DNA of 64,000 bases. Origin: Granulosicoccus sp. (GTDB lineage: Bacteria > Pseudomonadota > Gammaproteobacteria > Granulosicoccales > Granulosicoccaceae). The position numbers and the translations under genes were made by a program. How positions within the stretch are numbered: the first letter of the stretch is position 1; every line of letters begins with the position of its first letter. Shown here in pieces: positions 45,795 to 55,593 of the stretch. The stretch lies in the NCBI GenBank assembly GCA_020627685.1, contig JAHDGK010000002.1, positions 96,215-160,214 on the forward strand, given 5' to 3'. The notes beneath the pieces are model-generated. The model worked only from the letters and a program-made list of their open reading frames with translations, ran no database searches and had not been told where the DNA came from.

Positions 45795-46112
45795 ATGGCT
45801 ATGTCAGACGAAGAATTGCCCGTGTTAAATGAGATAATTCGCACCGGTGATAAATCAGTCATCAAATCTACTCGTTTGAATCTGTCATCCGATACTTTGT
45901 CCGAACAGATAACCGAAGATATCCCTCAATTCGAGCTTCCCGCACGGCTGAAAATGGAAGTTCTGGGTGTTCGTCCAGATGCTCAGATGGAATTCAGTGA
46001 ACCCCATGAGCATTCTGCTGATGATCTGGAAAGTAAAATTGACCGGATAATCGATAAACACATCGTGGCATTACGAAAAGAGCTTCGGAATCTTCTCAAT
46101 AGCACTGCGTGA
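45795..46112 (+). CDS. Conserved hypothetical protein between holC and valS
   Basis: I do not recognise a domain. The chosen ATG at 45795 has GGAAG about 8 bases before it and gives 105 residues; a TTG at 45768 would add nine. The protein is acidic, without signal peptide or membrane segment; its last 35 residues (DLESKIDRIIDKHIVALRK) form a predicted amphipathic helix or short coiled coil. A small gene of similar position sits between holC and valS in Pseudomonas, so it is probably a real, conserved gene, perhaps a replication or clamp-loader accessory by association. Confidence 0.7.
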   Translation: MAMSDEELPVLNEIIRTGDKSVIKSTRLNLSSDTLSEQITEDIPQFELPARLKMEVLGVRPDAQMEFSEPHEHSADDLESKIDRIIDKHIVALRKELRNLLNSTA

Positions 46113-46149
46113 TGTGCCCTGACTTGCCCGGCTGAAGTACACTATACGC

Positions 46150-48948
46150 ATGGAAAAAACATACAATCCGCAGAGTATCGAAGAGCGTTGGTACTCCACT
46201 TGGGAAGAGAACGGTTACTTCGCTCCACAGGGCGAAGGCGAACCGTACTGCATCATGATCCCGCCACCCAATGTGACGGGAACCCTGCACATGGGTCATG
46301 CGTTTCAAGACACCATTATGGATGCCTTAATTCGTTATCACCGTATGCTCGGTGACAAAACGCTCTGGCAACCCGGATGTGATCATGCGGGAATAGCCAC
46401 CCAAATGCTGGTTGAGCGAAAACTCAACAAGGAAGGCATAACTCGCCACGATTTAGGTCGGGATGCATTCTTAGAAAAAGTCTGGGAGTGGAAGGAAGAA
46501 TCCGGCGGTACGATCACTCGCCAGCTGAGACGATTGGGGGCATCTCCTGATTGGTCCCGTGAGCGATTCACGATGGACGAAGGCATGTCCAAAGCCGTCA
46601 CTGAAGTCTTCGTGAAACTGCATGCCGATGGCCTTATCTACCGAGGCAAGCGTCTGGTCAATTGGGACCCGGTTCTGCACACCGCTTTGTCAGATATCGA
46701 AGTACTTAGCGAAGAGGAAAACGGACACCTCTGGCATTTTAGTTATCCGCTCACTGACGGATCCGGCTCACTCACTGTCGCCACCACGCGTCCAGAAACC
46801 ATGCTGGGCGATACCGCAGTTGCTGTTCACCCTGACGATGAACGCTTCGCTGATCTTGTCGGTAAAACCATAACGCTACCGCTGGTCGGTCGTGAAATTC
46901 CCATTGTCGCCGATGACTATGTCGATCCTGAGTTTGGATCCGGTTGCGTAAAAATCACCCCGGCTCATGACTTCAATGACTACGCGCTGGGACAACGGCA
47001 CGACTTACCCGTCATTAATGTACTCACCGACGATGCCGCATTAAACAACTCTGTACCTGAACCCTACAGAGGTCTTGATCGCTATGAGGCGCGCAAGCGT
47101 ATCGTTGCCGATATGGATTCAGCTGGATTGCTCGTTGAAGTAAAAGATCACAAGCTCATGGTCCCTAGAGGTGATCGCTCCGGTGCGGTGGTAGAACCGT
47201 ACATGACCAATCAGTGGTACGTCGATCTAACCCGCAAGGTACAAGACGACGGCAGACCCGGCGGCCATACCGCTATTACCCAACCCTCACTCGATGCAGT
47301 CTCCAGTGGTCGTATCAATTTCGTGCCTGGAAACTGGTCACGTACCTACAACCAATGGCTGGAAAACATTCAAGATTGGTGTATCAGCCGTCAAATCTGG
47401 TGGGGACATCGAATTCCTGCCTGGTACGACGACGCCGGCAATATCTATGTTGCCAATGATGAAGCTGCTGTTCGTGCGCAACACGGCCTATCCGATGATG
47501 TGGTGCTTCGACAAGATGAAGATGTATTAGATACTTGGTTCTCGTCAGCGTTGTGGCCGTTCAGCACCTTAGGGTGGCCCGAAAAAACAGACAGCTTAAA
47601 AACCTTCTACCCGGGGTCAGTTTTAGTTACAGGCTTCGACATCATCTTTTTCTGGGTTGCCCGCATGGTCATGTTCGGCACCCGCTTTATGGATGGAGAA
47701 GTTCCATTTAAAGACGTCTATATGCATGGACTGGTAAGAGATGCCTCGGGCCAGAAAATGTCTAAATCCAAAGGAAATGTTCTGGATCCCTTGGACATTA
47801 TTGACGGTATTGATTTGGAATCACTGGTTACGAAACGAACCAGCAACCTAATGCAAGACCACAAGGCTGCCGAGATTGAAAAGCAGACACGTAAAGAATT
47901 CAGTGACGGCATTCCAGGCTTTGGCACAGACGCTTTGCGTTTTACGTTTGCCTCTCTCGCCTCCAACGGACGTGATATCCGTTTCGATTTAAAGCGTGTT
48001 GAAGGCTATCGAAATTTTTGCAACAAGCTATTCAACGCAACCCGTTACGTCCTCATGAACACAGAGGGCCTTGACCCGACGAATGTTCCAGAGCAACGCA
48101 ACCCTATTGATCGCTGGATAATTTCGCGATTGCAGCATACTGAAGCAACCGTTGCTGAACACATCAATGAGTACCGCTTCGATCTAGCCGCAACGGCGTT
48201 GTACGAATTTATCTGGAACGAGTACTGCGATTGGTATCTGGAAATGGCCAAACCTATATTGACAGGGGAAGCCTCAGAGACTGAGAAACAAGCAACACGC
48301 ATAACCTTGGTTCGAGTTCTAGAAGCCACATTACGGCTTGCGCATCCGTTTATGCCATTCATTACAGAAGAGCTCTGGCAGCAGGTAGCGCCTCTGGCAG
48401 GTAAATCAGGCCCGACGATTTCACTTCAACCGTACCCCATAAGCGACCCTGAGAAAATCGACTCGCAAGCGTTGGCTGAAATTGAATGGGTTAAACAAGT
48501 CGTCATGGGCGTTCGACGAATTCGCTCGGAGATGAACATCAATCCGGGTAAGCGCTTACCTTTATTGCTATCTCAGGCAAACGATTCTGATATCGAAAGA
48601 CTTGAGCGACAAAAAGCCCTGCTCGTTTTTGTTGCGCGTTTAGATGACATAACCGTTCTTGAATCCGAAGACGGTGCGCCTGAATCAGCCGTCTCTCTAG
48701 TCGACCACCTCAAGCTCATGATTCCTATGGCTGGGCTTATCGATAAAGATGCTGAGCTTGCCAGGCTGACAAAAGAAACTGACCGCCTTACAAAAGAAGT
48801 AGCCCGCTTAAGCGGTAAGCTGGGCAATCCAGGCTTTACTGCTAAGGCACCCGCAAAAGTGGTTGAACTTGAGCAACAAAAACTGAACGATGCTCAAGCA
48901 TCGCTGACTGAGTTGGAAGCACAACGCGCGCGCATCTCAGCGCTTTAA
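46150..48948 (+). CDS. valS: Valyl-tRNA synthetase
   Basis: Class I synthetase of 932 residues (E. coli 951). HIGH-type motif [13 protein letters not shown] near residue 38, editing domain ([15 protein letters not shown] ... [11 protein letters not shown]), the phrase [22 protein letters not shown] loop [10 protein letters not shown] near 535, anticodon-binding domain, and a C-terminal coiled-coil arm ([20 protein letters not shown]). Nothing unusual. It ends in front of a strong hairpin. Confidence 0.97.
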   Translation: MEKTYNPQSIEERWYSTWEENGYFAPQGEGEPYCIMIPPPNVTGTLHMGHAFQDTIMDALIRYHRMLGDKTLWQPGCDHAGIATQMLVERKLNKEGITRHDLGRDAFLEKVWEWKEESGGTITRQLRRLGASPDWSRERFTMDEGMSKAVTEVFVKLHADGLIYRGKRLVNWDPVLHTALSDIEVLSEEENGHLWHFSYPLTDGSGSLTVATTRPETMLGDTAVAVHPDDERFADLVGKTITLPLVGREIPIVADDYVDPEFGSGCVKITPAHDFNDYALGQRHDLPVINVLTDDAALNNSVPEPYRGLDRYEARKRIVADMDSAGLLVEVKDHKLMVPRGDRSGAVVEPYMTNQWYVDLTRKVQDDGRPGGHTAITQPSLDAVSSGRINFVPGNWSRTYNQWLENIQDWCISRQIWWGHRIPAWYDDAGNIYVANDEAAVRAQHGLSDDVVLRQDEDVLDTWFSSALWPFSTLGWPEKTDSLKTFYPGSVLVTGFDIIFFWVARMVMFGTRFMDGEVPFKDVYMHGLVRDASGQKMSKSKGNVLDPLDIIDGIDLESLVTKRTSNLMQDHKAAEIEKQTRKEFSDGIPGFGTDALRFTFASLASNGRDIRFDLKRVEGYRNFCNKLFNATRYVLMNTEGLDPTNVPEQRNPIDRWIISRLQHTEATVAEHINEYRFDLAATALYEFIWNEYCDWYLEMAKPILTGEASETEKQATRITLVRVLEATLRLAHPFMPFITEELWQQVAPLAGKSGPTISLQPYPISDPEKIDSQALAEIEWVKQVVMGVRRIRSEMNINPGKRLPLLLSQANDSDIERLERQKALLVFVARLDDITVLESEDGAPESAVSLVDHLKLMIPMAGLIDKDAELARLTKETDRLTKEVARLSGKLGNPGFTAKAPAKVVELEQQKLNDAQASLTELEAQRARISAL

Positions 48949-48960
48949 ACCACACCTTTC

Positions 48961-48993
48961 AGCGGTGACCTCAACTAAACCGAGGTCACCGCT
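48961..48993. terminator. Perfect 12-bp hairpin between valS and the DUF2970 gene
   Basis: Arms AGCGGTGACCTC and GAGGTCACCGCT with a 9-base loop, 12 bases after the valS stop and downstream of the converging small gene. No U-tract follows on either strand, so it is a strong structure of unproven termination ability. Confidence 0.6.
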
Positions 48994-49029
48994 AAATAAT
49001 CAGGCGCGTTAGCTTGTTTGAAACACCTG

Positions 49030-49260
49030 TTAGCTGGTTGCTAGCAAGTATTGAACGATCAGCCACACAAGCAGCATGAACAACGCAGTACCTATAAGCC
49101 CACCCACTATGAAATGAATAGGCTTACCTTCCGTAAAGTCTCGCTCTTTGTTTTTGCGCGATTGAACACCGATCATAGCAGCGCCTACGCTCTTGGCGAC
49201 ATTCCAATAGCCGGTCCCCTTCCTTTGCGGCGAACCGGTCGACTCAACATCGTCGTTCAT
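49030..49260 (-). CDS. DUF2970 small membrane protein
   Basis: The 76-residue protein has a hydrophilic N-terminus, the family phrase KSVGAAMIGVQSRKNKERDF, then one hydrophobic segment (FIVGGLIGTALFMLLVWLIV). This matches DUF2970, small single-span proteins of unknown role in proteobacteria. Its ATG shares one base with the stop codon of the upstream outer-membrane protein gene, so translation is coupled. Confidence 0.82.
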   Translation of the reverse strand: MNDDVESTGSPQRKGTGYWNVAKSVGAAMIGVQSRKNKERDFTEGKPIHFIVGGLIGTALFMLLVWLIVQYLLATS

Positions 49261-49985
49261 TAAAAGCGAAATCCTACCTTAGCGGAGTAAGTTCTGTAGT
49301 CGTCCGTTTTGTCAGCTTCGAGCGTAATTGCGAAACCTAAATTTATGGTCACGCCCACAAACACTTTTTTCTGGTCAAAGCTTTCTTCAGTTAATGTCCC
49401 TATGTTGTTGGGTGTAACCGTTGTTTTGACAATACCTGTACCCGCATAAGGTGTCAGTATCGCAAAACCTTTCGATGCTGTGATTTCCAGTGCCGATGAA
49501 CTCAAGTCAAATTCATCAACGCCTTCAACAATCGCATGACTACCCCGAATACCGACTGCCGGAGTCAGTGCACCACCGGAGACCAGGGCGTAACGCAGCT
49601 CACCGGACAAGGCCTTTATATCGGTCCCTGGGACAACACTGATTGCCGCTCCCACATCAAGGCCAAACGGCAGGCCTTTATTAACATGAAGACGGGGGAT
49701 GATCATTTCGGACTGATCTATCTCACCGCTGGAAGCTTCTCCGAAAAGCTCCTCATCTATTTCTGTTGAAGAAACTTCTATACCTAAATCAAAACCGATC
49801 AGCCCTAAAGGCTCTGCAGGCCCTACCCCTTTGTAGTGAACTGCAGCTGCAATGTTTTCAGAAATTTTTAAAAACTGCTCCTGGCTTAAGTTTTCCAAAG
49901 AGTCGAATGACGCCGCAGAAACCGCGCCTGGCAACATGATTGACAGCGTTAAGGCTGCCAACCGGGTCTTTATGCATGAGTGCAT
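49260..49985 (-). CDS. Probable outer-membrane beta-barrel protein, unknown function
   Basis: The ATG at 49985 is preceded by GGAG at 8 bases; 241 residues result. A signal peptide (LAALTLSIMLPGAVSA) precedes a chain of alternating beta-strand segments ending in an aromatic C-terminal strand (YSAKVGFRF), the pattern of outer-membrane barrels recognised by BamA. The phrase AAVHYKGVGPAEPLGLIGFD is reminiscent of a family of uncharacterised marine gammaproteobacterial proteins. Function unknown; about eight to ten strands by eye. It is followed by the coupled DUF2970 gene. Confidence 0.75.
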   Translation of the reverse strand: MHSCIKTRLAALTLSIMLPGAVSAASFDSLENLSQEQFLKISENIAAAVHYKGVGPAEPLGLIGFDLGIEVSSTEIDEELFGEASSGEIDQSEMIIPRLHVNKGLPFGLDVGAAISVVPGTDIKALSGELRYALVSGGALTPAVGIRGSHAIVEGVDEFDLSSSALEITASKGFAILTPYAGTGIVKTTVTPNNIGTLTEESFDQKKVFVGVTINLGFAITLEADKTDDYRTYSAKVGFRF

Positions 49986-50007
49986 CGTGATCGCTCCAAA
50001 ATATTCG

Positions 50008-51933
50008 CTAATTACTACCCTCAACTGTAGCTTGTTCTAGCGATTCCATACTCTCGAGTAACTGTTCTTCTATCGACTCAAGATTTTTTCGAGCGTTAAC
50101 TTCTTGACTCAATAAATCCGCAAGGTGTTCTTTTTGAGACTCGTCATAAATTCCATCAGCACTGAGTTGCTCTCGAATCGATTCCAACTCCGAATTAGCC
50201 TTATCCAAGGCTTTCTCTAAACGGCTGACTTCTTTGGTCAATGGCGCTAATTTCGCTCTTTGAGCAGGTTCATCGCGTTTTTTCTGCCGCCTGTCGACTG
50301 ATTGATTTTTCGTGTCATGACCGTCATGAGTTTGGCTCTGCCTTTCAATTTCCTCAGAGCTTTGCTGACGACGTGAGGCAAGCCAACGGGCATACCCATC
50401 CAAATCGTCATCAAAAGGCTGTAGCGAACCATCTGCTACCAACCATAAAGAATCGACGACGGCGCGCAACATGGTCCTGTCATGTGAGATAACCAGCAGC
50501 GCACCTTCAAAGGAGACAAGAGCATCTGCCAACGCTTGTCGCATGATGATATCCAGGTGGTTGGTAGGTTCATCCAGCAACAGTAGATTCGGGCGAGAAT
50601 GAACAATGAGCGCCAACGCCAATCGTGCTCTTTCTCCACCTGAGAGCGTCTCAGCCTTTTGCAGAGCCTGATCACCTTGAAATCCGAATGTTCCCAAAAA
50701 GGTGCGAGCCTCGCCTTCACTTAAACTCGGATCGAAAGAAAGCATGGCTTGAAGCGGCGAGTGATCGCCCCTCAATTGATCAACCTGATGCTGCGCAAAA
50801 TAGCCGATTTTTAATCGCTGAGCTGGCGTGCGTGAACCCGTAAGTGGTGCTAGGTCACCAACCAACGCTTTTACCAGAGTAGACTTACCTGCGCCGTTGA
50901 CACCGAGCAAACCAATTCTATCGCCGCTTTGCACCGACATTTTTACCTGTTTAATGACGCGCGTATCGCCATAACCCAAGTCGCAATCTTGAAGCACGAC
51001 CAATGGGCTAGGCATCGCCTCGGGCGTTTTAAATCCGAAGCGAAAAGGTGTTTCTATTCTGACCGCTTGAGTCTCCCCCATGCGCTCCAACATTTTCAAT
51101 CGGCTTTGAGCTTGACGCGCTTTAGTCGCTTTAGCGCGGAATCGATCGACGAAACTTTGAAGCTCCTTACGACGAGCTTGGGCCTTCTCATGCGCAGCTT
51201 GTTGATTGCCTTGCCTCGCCGCCTTCCACTTTTCAAAAGCACTGTAGTTGCCCGTAACTAAATCGGCAGTCTGCGCTTCAATGTGCAATGTCATGTTGGT
51301 AACAGAGTCCAGAAACTCCCGATCGTGAGAAATTAGAATCAACGTGCCTTCTCGCTGCTTCAACCAGGATTCCAACCAAAGCACCGCGTCTAAATCTAAA
51401 TGGTTCGTCGGCTCGTCAAGAAGCAGCAATTCATTAGGACTCATAAGCGCCTGCCCTAAATTTAATCGCATACGCCAACCACCGGAAAACTTTGAAACCG
51501 GCCAGTTATGTTGCTCCGAACTAAACCCCAATCCGTTAAGCAATGCTCCGGCCCGAGACTGAACGGTGTACCCACCGGCCTGATCTAAATCGGCCAACAA
51601 AGACGCCAACTTCTCGCCATCTGATTCCTGACACTCGTCGATCTTCAGTTGAACGGCACGCAGTCGTTGATCACCATCAACGACATAGTCCAATGCGGAT
51701 CGCTCTGACGACTCGGTTTCCTGAGCAACATGAGTGATCCCCACGTGCTGTTGCAAAGAGATGCTGCCGGAGTCAGGCTCAAGCTCTCCCTGAATCATCG
51801 CAAACAAGCTGGATTTGCCGGTTCCGTTTGCACCCGTTAACCCGACTTTCTGGCCGGAATGCACCACACAGTTAACTTCTGCAAACAATTGTTTGCCATC
51901 GCGCCGACAGGCTATATCGTTAAAACTAAGCAT
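50008..51933 (-). CDS. ABC-F family ATPase, YheS-like
   Basis: A soluble twin-ATPase of 641 residues from the ATG at 51933. First cassette: Walker A GANGTGKSS, signature FSGGWRMRLNL, Walker B LLLLDEPTNHLDLD. Second cassette: GVNGAGKST, LSGGERARLAL, LLLLDEPTNHLD. The linker contains RAKATKARQAQSR. It follows E. coli YheS closely (NFMGWRM-like signature and PFRFGFKTPEAMPSPL). ABC-F proteins bind ribosomes and relieve stalled or antibiotic-blocked translation. A charged C-terminal coiled coil (about residues 545-635) follows. Confidence 0.94.
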   Translation of the reverse strand: MLSFNDIACRRDGKQLFAEVNCVVHSGQKVGLTGANGTGKSSLFAMIQGELEPDSGSISLQQHVGITHVAQETESSERSALDYVVDGDQRLRAVQLKIDECQESDGEKLASLLADLDQAGGYTVQSRAGALLNGLGFSSEQHNWPVSKFSGGWRMRLNLGQALMSPNELLLLDEPTNHLDLDAVLWLESWLKQREGTLILISHDREFLDSVTNMTLHIEAQTADLVTGNYSAFEKWKAARQGNQQAAHEKAQARRKELQSFVDRFRAKATKARQAQSRLKMLERMGETQAVRIETPFRFGFKTPEAMPSPLVVLQDCDLGYGDTRVIKQVKMSVQSGDRIGLLGVNGAGKSTLVKALVGDLAPLTGSRTPAQRLKIGYFAQHQVDQLRGDHSPLQAMLSFDPSLSEGEARTFLGTFGFQGDQALQKAETLSGGERARLALALIVHSRPNLLLLDEPTNHLDIIMRQALADALVSFEGALLVISHDRTMLRAVVDSLWLVADGSLQPFDDDLDGYARWLASRRQQSSEEIERQSQTHDGHDTKNQSVDRRQKKRDEPAQRAKLAPLTKEVSRLEKALDKANSELESIREQLSADGIYDESQKEHLADLLSQEVNARKNLESIEEQLLESMESLEQATVEGSN

Positions 51934-52028
51934 ATAGAGAAGTTTACGCTCAAGCTGAGCCCAATCGTACAAAATCGCATCTGCTATCATCGCAGGCGAA
52001 AAGACACATCACCCTTGAGGATAGTTCT

Positions 52029-52625
52029 GTGGTTAGCAAAACATTGCGCACATTTATCACCCTGACGGCCGTATTGATCTTAAGTGGCTGCGGTATCAAT
52101 AACATTCCCACGTTCGACGAAGCTGTAAACGGACGGTGGAGCGAAGTACAAAACCAGTACAAACGTCGTGCCGATTTAGTCCCGAATTTGATAGCGACGG
52201 TCGAAGGATTCGCCACCCAGGAGCGAGAGCTGCTGCTGGAAGTTACCGAAGCCCGTACCCGTGTAACTCAGATGAATATCTCTCCCGAAATGCTAACGGA
52301 TCCAGCTGCATTCGAAGCGTTTCAGCAAAATCAAGGTGCATTAACCTCGGCTCTGCAAAAGCTCATGGTTGTTGTTGAAGCGTACCCTGACTTGAAATCC
52401 AACCAGAATTTTCTTGCACTTCAACAACAGCTTGAAGGCACGGAAAACAGAATCAGCGTCGCTCGTCGCGACTACATAGCAGCTGTACAACGCTACAACA
52501 CTGAACTTAGAACGATTCCGGGTCGATGGTGGGCGCAGTTTATGTACCCTGACATGGTTAAAAAAGAAAATTTCAGTGTCAGCGCGGAAGATGCGGAAAA
52601 CCCGACCGTAAATTTTAATCAATAA
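52029..52625 (+). CDS. LemA family lipoprotein
   Basis: The GTG start at 52029 gives 198 residues. The N-terminus has a hydrophobic segment and lipobox ILSGC, so it is probably a lipoprotein. The remainder is the helical LemA domain: NQYKRRADLVPNLIATVEGFA, ARRDYIAAVQRYNTELRTIPG and a conserved end. LemA proteins often precede TPM-domain genes as here. Their role is unclear, with envelope or membrane-protease links proposed. Confidence 0.92.
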   Translation: MVSKTLRTFITLTAVLILSGCGINNIPTFDEAVNGRWSEVQNQYKRRADLVPNLIATVEGFATQERELLLEVTEARTRVTQMNISPEMLTDPAAFEAFQQNQGALTSALQKLMVVVEAYPDLKSNQNFLALQQQLEGTENRISVARRDYIAAVQRYNTELRTIPGRWWAQFMYPDMVKKENFSVSAEDAENPTVNFNQ

Positions 52626-52702
52626 GTCGCTCTAGTTTATAAACGCTGACTATCCAAATGCTTATCAACACGGTCAAAGGCATTCGCCCCATACGTGAAA
52701 CA

Positions 52703-53575
52703 ATGAAGGCAACAGTGTTGCTGTCACTTATGGTGATAGCAACACTCGGCAACTCTGTTTATGCGCAGGATAATTTCCCCGCTCTCAGCGGCAGGATAGT
52801 TGATGTTGCAAACCTGTTAAGTCCTACTGAAGAAACAACCCTCACCCAAAAACTGGCAGCCCATGAAGCTGACACCAGCAATCAGCTGGTAATAGCCACT
52901 ATCCCTGATCTCAACGGTGCTGATATCGCGGACTATGCGAATCGATTGGGTCGCTTTTGGCAGATCGGAACCAGCGAAGAAGATAACGGCGTGTTGTTAG
53001 TTGTCGCACCTAACGCCCGCAAAGTGCGTATCGAGGTTGGCTATGGCTTGGAAGGCGCTCTGACTGACGCCTTATCGAGCATCATCATCCAGCAAGAAAT
53101 ACTTCCGCTCTTTCGAAAGTCCGATTATCCGCAAGGCATCAACAACGGCGTTGATGCAATTATTAAGGCCATTGCAGGCGAGTACACCGCTCCCGAAACA
53201 GGTGTGGGTAATTCGGGCACGGATGAGTTTTCGAAAAAATACGGCAACTTCATTCCCTTAATCTTCATTGCGATTGTGGGTCTAACGGAGTTCTTGAAAC
53301 GCAGCGGCTATCGCAAAGCATCAAGAGGAGCATTTCCAGCAGGGTTCGGTGGATTGTTCATGGCATTGGGCACCGGAAACCTTCTCATCGGTCTAGGAAT
53401 CGCTATCGCTCTTTTCTTGTTGATCTACTTTAAAGGCTCTGGTGGCGGAGGCTCTGGTGGCAGCACTATGGGACCTACCGTGGGCGGCGGCTTTGGTGGT
53501 GGAGGATTCGGTGGCGGCGGCTTTAGCGGTGGTGGTGGCAGTTTTGGCGGCGGCGGCGCATCGGGGAGCTGGTAA
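52703..53575 (+). CDS. TPM-domain protein with glycine-rich C-terminus (YgcG-like)
   Basis: From the ATG at 52703 (290 residues) the protein has a signal peptide ending VYA-QD, a TPM (Psb32/TLP18.3-like) domain of about 150 residues (GRIVDVANLLSP, VLLVVAPNARKVRIEVGYGLEGALTD), a membrane segment near the C-terminal third (FMALGTGNLLIGLGIAIALFLLIYF), and a tail of glycine and phenylalanine repeats (GGGFGGGGFGGGGFSGGGGS, ending GASGSW). An upstream ATG at 52658 would add 15 residues. The stop overlaps the next start (TAATG). Likely membrane-anchored with the TPM domain outside. Confidence 0.9.
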   Translation: MKATVLLSLMVIATLGNSVYAQDNFPALSGRIVDVANLLSPTEETTLTQKLAAHEADTSNQLVIATIPDLNGADIADYANRLGRFWQIGTSEEDNGVLLVVAPNARKVRIEVGYGLEGALTDALSSIIIQQEILPLFRKSDYPQGINNGVDAIIKAIAGEYTAPETGVGNSGTDEFSKKYGNFIPLIFIAIVGLTEFLKRSGYRKASRGAFPAGFGGLFMALGTGNLLIGLGIAIALFLLIYFKGSGGGGSGGSTMGPTVGGGFGGGGFGGGGFSGGGGSFGGGGASGSW

Positions 53576-54228
53576 TGGCATTTTTAACTGAATCAGAAAA
53601 AGCATCCATCACGGCTAAGATAAATCACGCCGAATCTCAAACCCGGGCAGAGATCGTCACCGTGATTGCCAAGTCCAGCGACGGCTATCGATACATCCCA
53701 ACACTATGGGCTGCACTCATCGCCTTGAGTGTTCCAGGCTTGTATTACTTATGGATCAACCTGACATCCGGAGGCTGGGGAACACTCGAATCGATACAGC
53801 AATCTGCCGCGTGGCTCTATCCTGTTCAAGTGCTGGTCTTTCTAGGACTAGGTATGATTTTCCAAATTCCCCAAGCTCGTGTGTGGATGGTGCCCAAAAG
53901 TGTCAAAAGGCAACGCGCCGCCAGACACGCCAGGGAACAGTTTTTCCTGCAAAAACTGCATGAAACTGAAGGTCGTACCGGAATACTCGTCTTTGTATCA
54001 GTTGCTGAGCACTATGTTGAAATCATTGTCGATTCCAGTATTGCTGACGTCGTAGACAACAGCATTTGGAACGACACGGTCAACGAATTTATAAGCCACG
54101 TTCGCGCAGGCAATATTGCGAAAGGCTTCGAAAGCACTATCGAGCATTGTCGCGTAGTGGCATGGGAGAACTTCCCGGCTCCTGAAGGTCGGCCTGACGA
54201 ACTGCCCAACCATCTCATCGAAGTGTAA
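53575..54228 (+). CDS. Second TPM-domain membrane protein
   Basis: The 217-residue protein has an N-terminal TPM half-domain (AEIVTVIAKSSDGYRYIP), two hydrophobic segments (LWAALIALSVPGLYYLW and VQVLVFLGLGMIF), then the rest of the TPM domain (TGILVFVSVAEHYVEIIVD). No signal peptide. It is translationally coupled to the preceding TPM gene by a one-base overlap and forms one operon with LemA. Small C-terminal half-domains of this kind are common partners of the glycine-tailed TPM proteins. Confidence 0.88.
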   Translation: MAFLTESEKASITAKINHAESQTRAEIVTVIAKSSDGYRYIPTLWAALIALSVPGLYYLWINLTSGGWGTLESIQQSAAWLYPVQVLVFLGLGMIFQIPQARVWMVPKSVKRQRAARHAREQFFLQKLHETEGRTGILVFVSVAEHYVEIIVDSSIADVVDNSIWNDTVNEFISHVRAGNIAKGFESTIEHCRVVAWENFPAPEGRPDELPNHLIEV

Positions 54229-54233
54229 AGATT

Positions 54234-55418
54234 CTACTTAGCCGGTTCTGCCTCTTCAGCGCTCACCGCTTCCACTTCCTTAGCCAATAAATACGTTAGT
54301 AAAGCTACCGGACCGAGCAGTACCAGGGCGATGCGTAAGCCTAATAGCTCGGATATAAACCCAATGATGGGCGGCGCCACCATGAAAGCACTAAACGCTA
54401 TCATGTTAAGCGCTGCGACATTATCTGCCGATGATCGGCCCGGCCTGTTTGCAGCAGCAGTCACGGCCAATGGAAAGACAATAGCCACCCCTGCGCCAGA
54501 TAAAGCAGCTCCGATAAATGCCCAGGGAATTGATGGGGATAAGGCAAACAGGGTAATGCCTACAGTGGATGCAATTCCTGATACGCGTACGATTGTCAGG
54601 TCACCGTATCGGGTAGCCAGCGAGTCTCCTGATAGACGGACAATGGCCATGATTAGAGAAAATGCTGAGTAGGTAATGCCGATGAGCAACGGCTCTGCTG
54701 ACATGACTTCACGCATAAATACCGCAGACCAATCGATAAAGGCACCCTCGACCATCATGATACCCAACGGCATTATGCACAGTAGCAATATGGAGCGCGC
54801 TGGCCAACGAAATAGTTGAGACCGCCCCTCTTCCTCCTCGCCCAAGTCATTGGACTCCGAATGACTATTTACAACCGGCAATGCTGTAGCAACAAGATAG
54901 CCACAGACAGCAATGACGGGCATAGCAATCGTGAAATGCATAATCACTGATACATTCCATTGGGCCAATGCACCTCCCATTAAAGCGCCAAACATGGTTC
55001 CAAGACTCCAGAATCCATGGCATCGGGACATAAGCCGCTCACCGGAATCCTTCTCAATGCGAGCAGCTTCGGTGTTCATGGCAGTTTCAATCATCCCGAC
55101 GGCAGCGCCACATAGAAAAAGCGCAATGCACAACTGAGTGAAAGTCTGGGCCAAGGCCGGACCAATAAACAACAGAGCCCAAAGTGGAAGAAACAAACGA
55201 CAGCTGTTTCTTAAGCCGTAATGCTCAATCACTTTTCCCACTACTGAAAAACCGAGCAAGGTACCCAGGGGCAAAGCTAACAATGCCAGACCAAGCGTTG
55301 CGTCGCTTAGGGCGAGTGCCGTTTTAATATCAGGAATTCGTGGAATCCATTGTCCGAGCACGGAGGATTCGAAAAAGAACACCAGAAAGATAGTGATTGC
55401 CACGGAGTGTGCGCGCAT
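54234..55418 (-). CDS. Major facilitator superfamily transporter, YbjJ/FucP-like
   Basis: Twelve hydrophobic segments in 394 residues. The first loop motif is short (LGQWIPRIPDIKTALALSD), as in YbjJ-type carriers, and no sugar-specific motif is obvious. GFWSLGTMFGALMGG and the C-terminal half follow the family pattern. Substrate unknown. It converges with the TPM operon (5 bases apart) and lies downstream of galU, from which it is separated by a terminator. Confidence 0.88.
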   Translation of the reverse strand: MRAHSVAITIFLVFFFESSVLGQWIPRIPDIKTALALSDATLGLALLALPLGTLLGFSVVGKVIEHYGLRNSCRLFLPLWALLFIGPALAQTFTQLCIALFLCGAAVGMIETAMNTEAARIEKDSGERLMSRCHGFWSLGTMFGALMGGALAQWNVSVIMHFTIAMPVIAVCGYLVATALPVVNSHSESNDLGEEEEGRSQLFRWPARSILLLCIMPLGIMMVEGAFIDWSAVFMREVMSAEPLLIGITYSAFSLIMAIVRLSGDSLATRYGDLTIVRVSGIASTVGITLFALSPSIPWAFIGAALSGAGVAIVFPLAVTAAANRPGRSSADNVAALNMIAFSAFMVAPPIIGFISELLGLRIALVLLGPVALLTYLLAKEVEAVSAEEAEPAK

Positions 55419-55519
55419 GATGCAAGAATCACATTGAAAATGCCGTTAGCGCAGCATACCCGCAAAGCCTGCAAAAGTGCTTTTTAAAAAAGCGCGAAAA
55501 TTTCGCTCTGGCACAAATG

Positions 55520-55556
55520 AAAAAGCTCCGACCCCGGTATCGGAGTCAGAGCTTTG
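55520..55556 (-). terminator. Intrinsic terminator after galU
   Basis: On the minus strand CTCCGA pairs with TCGGAG around an 8-base loop (TACCGGGG), extended by flanking pairs, and is followed by CTTTTTC. It lies about 38 bases after the galU stop codon. Confidence 0.8.
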
Positions 55557-55593
55557 AAAGCCTGCGAATGTTGTCGCTGAAGCTTAAGTACTG

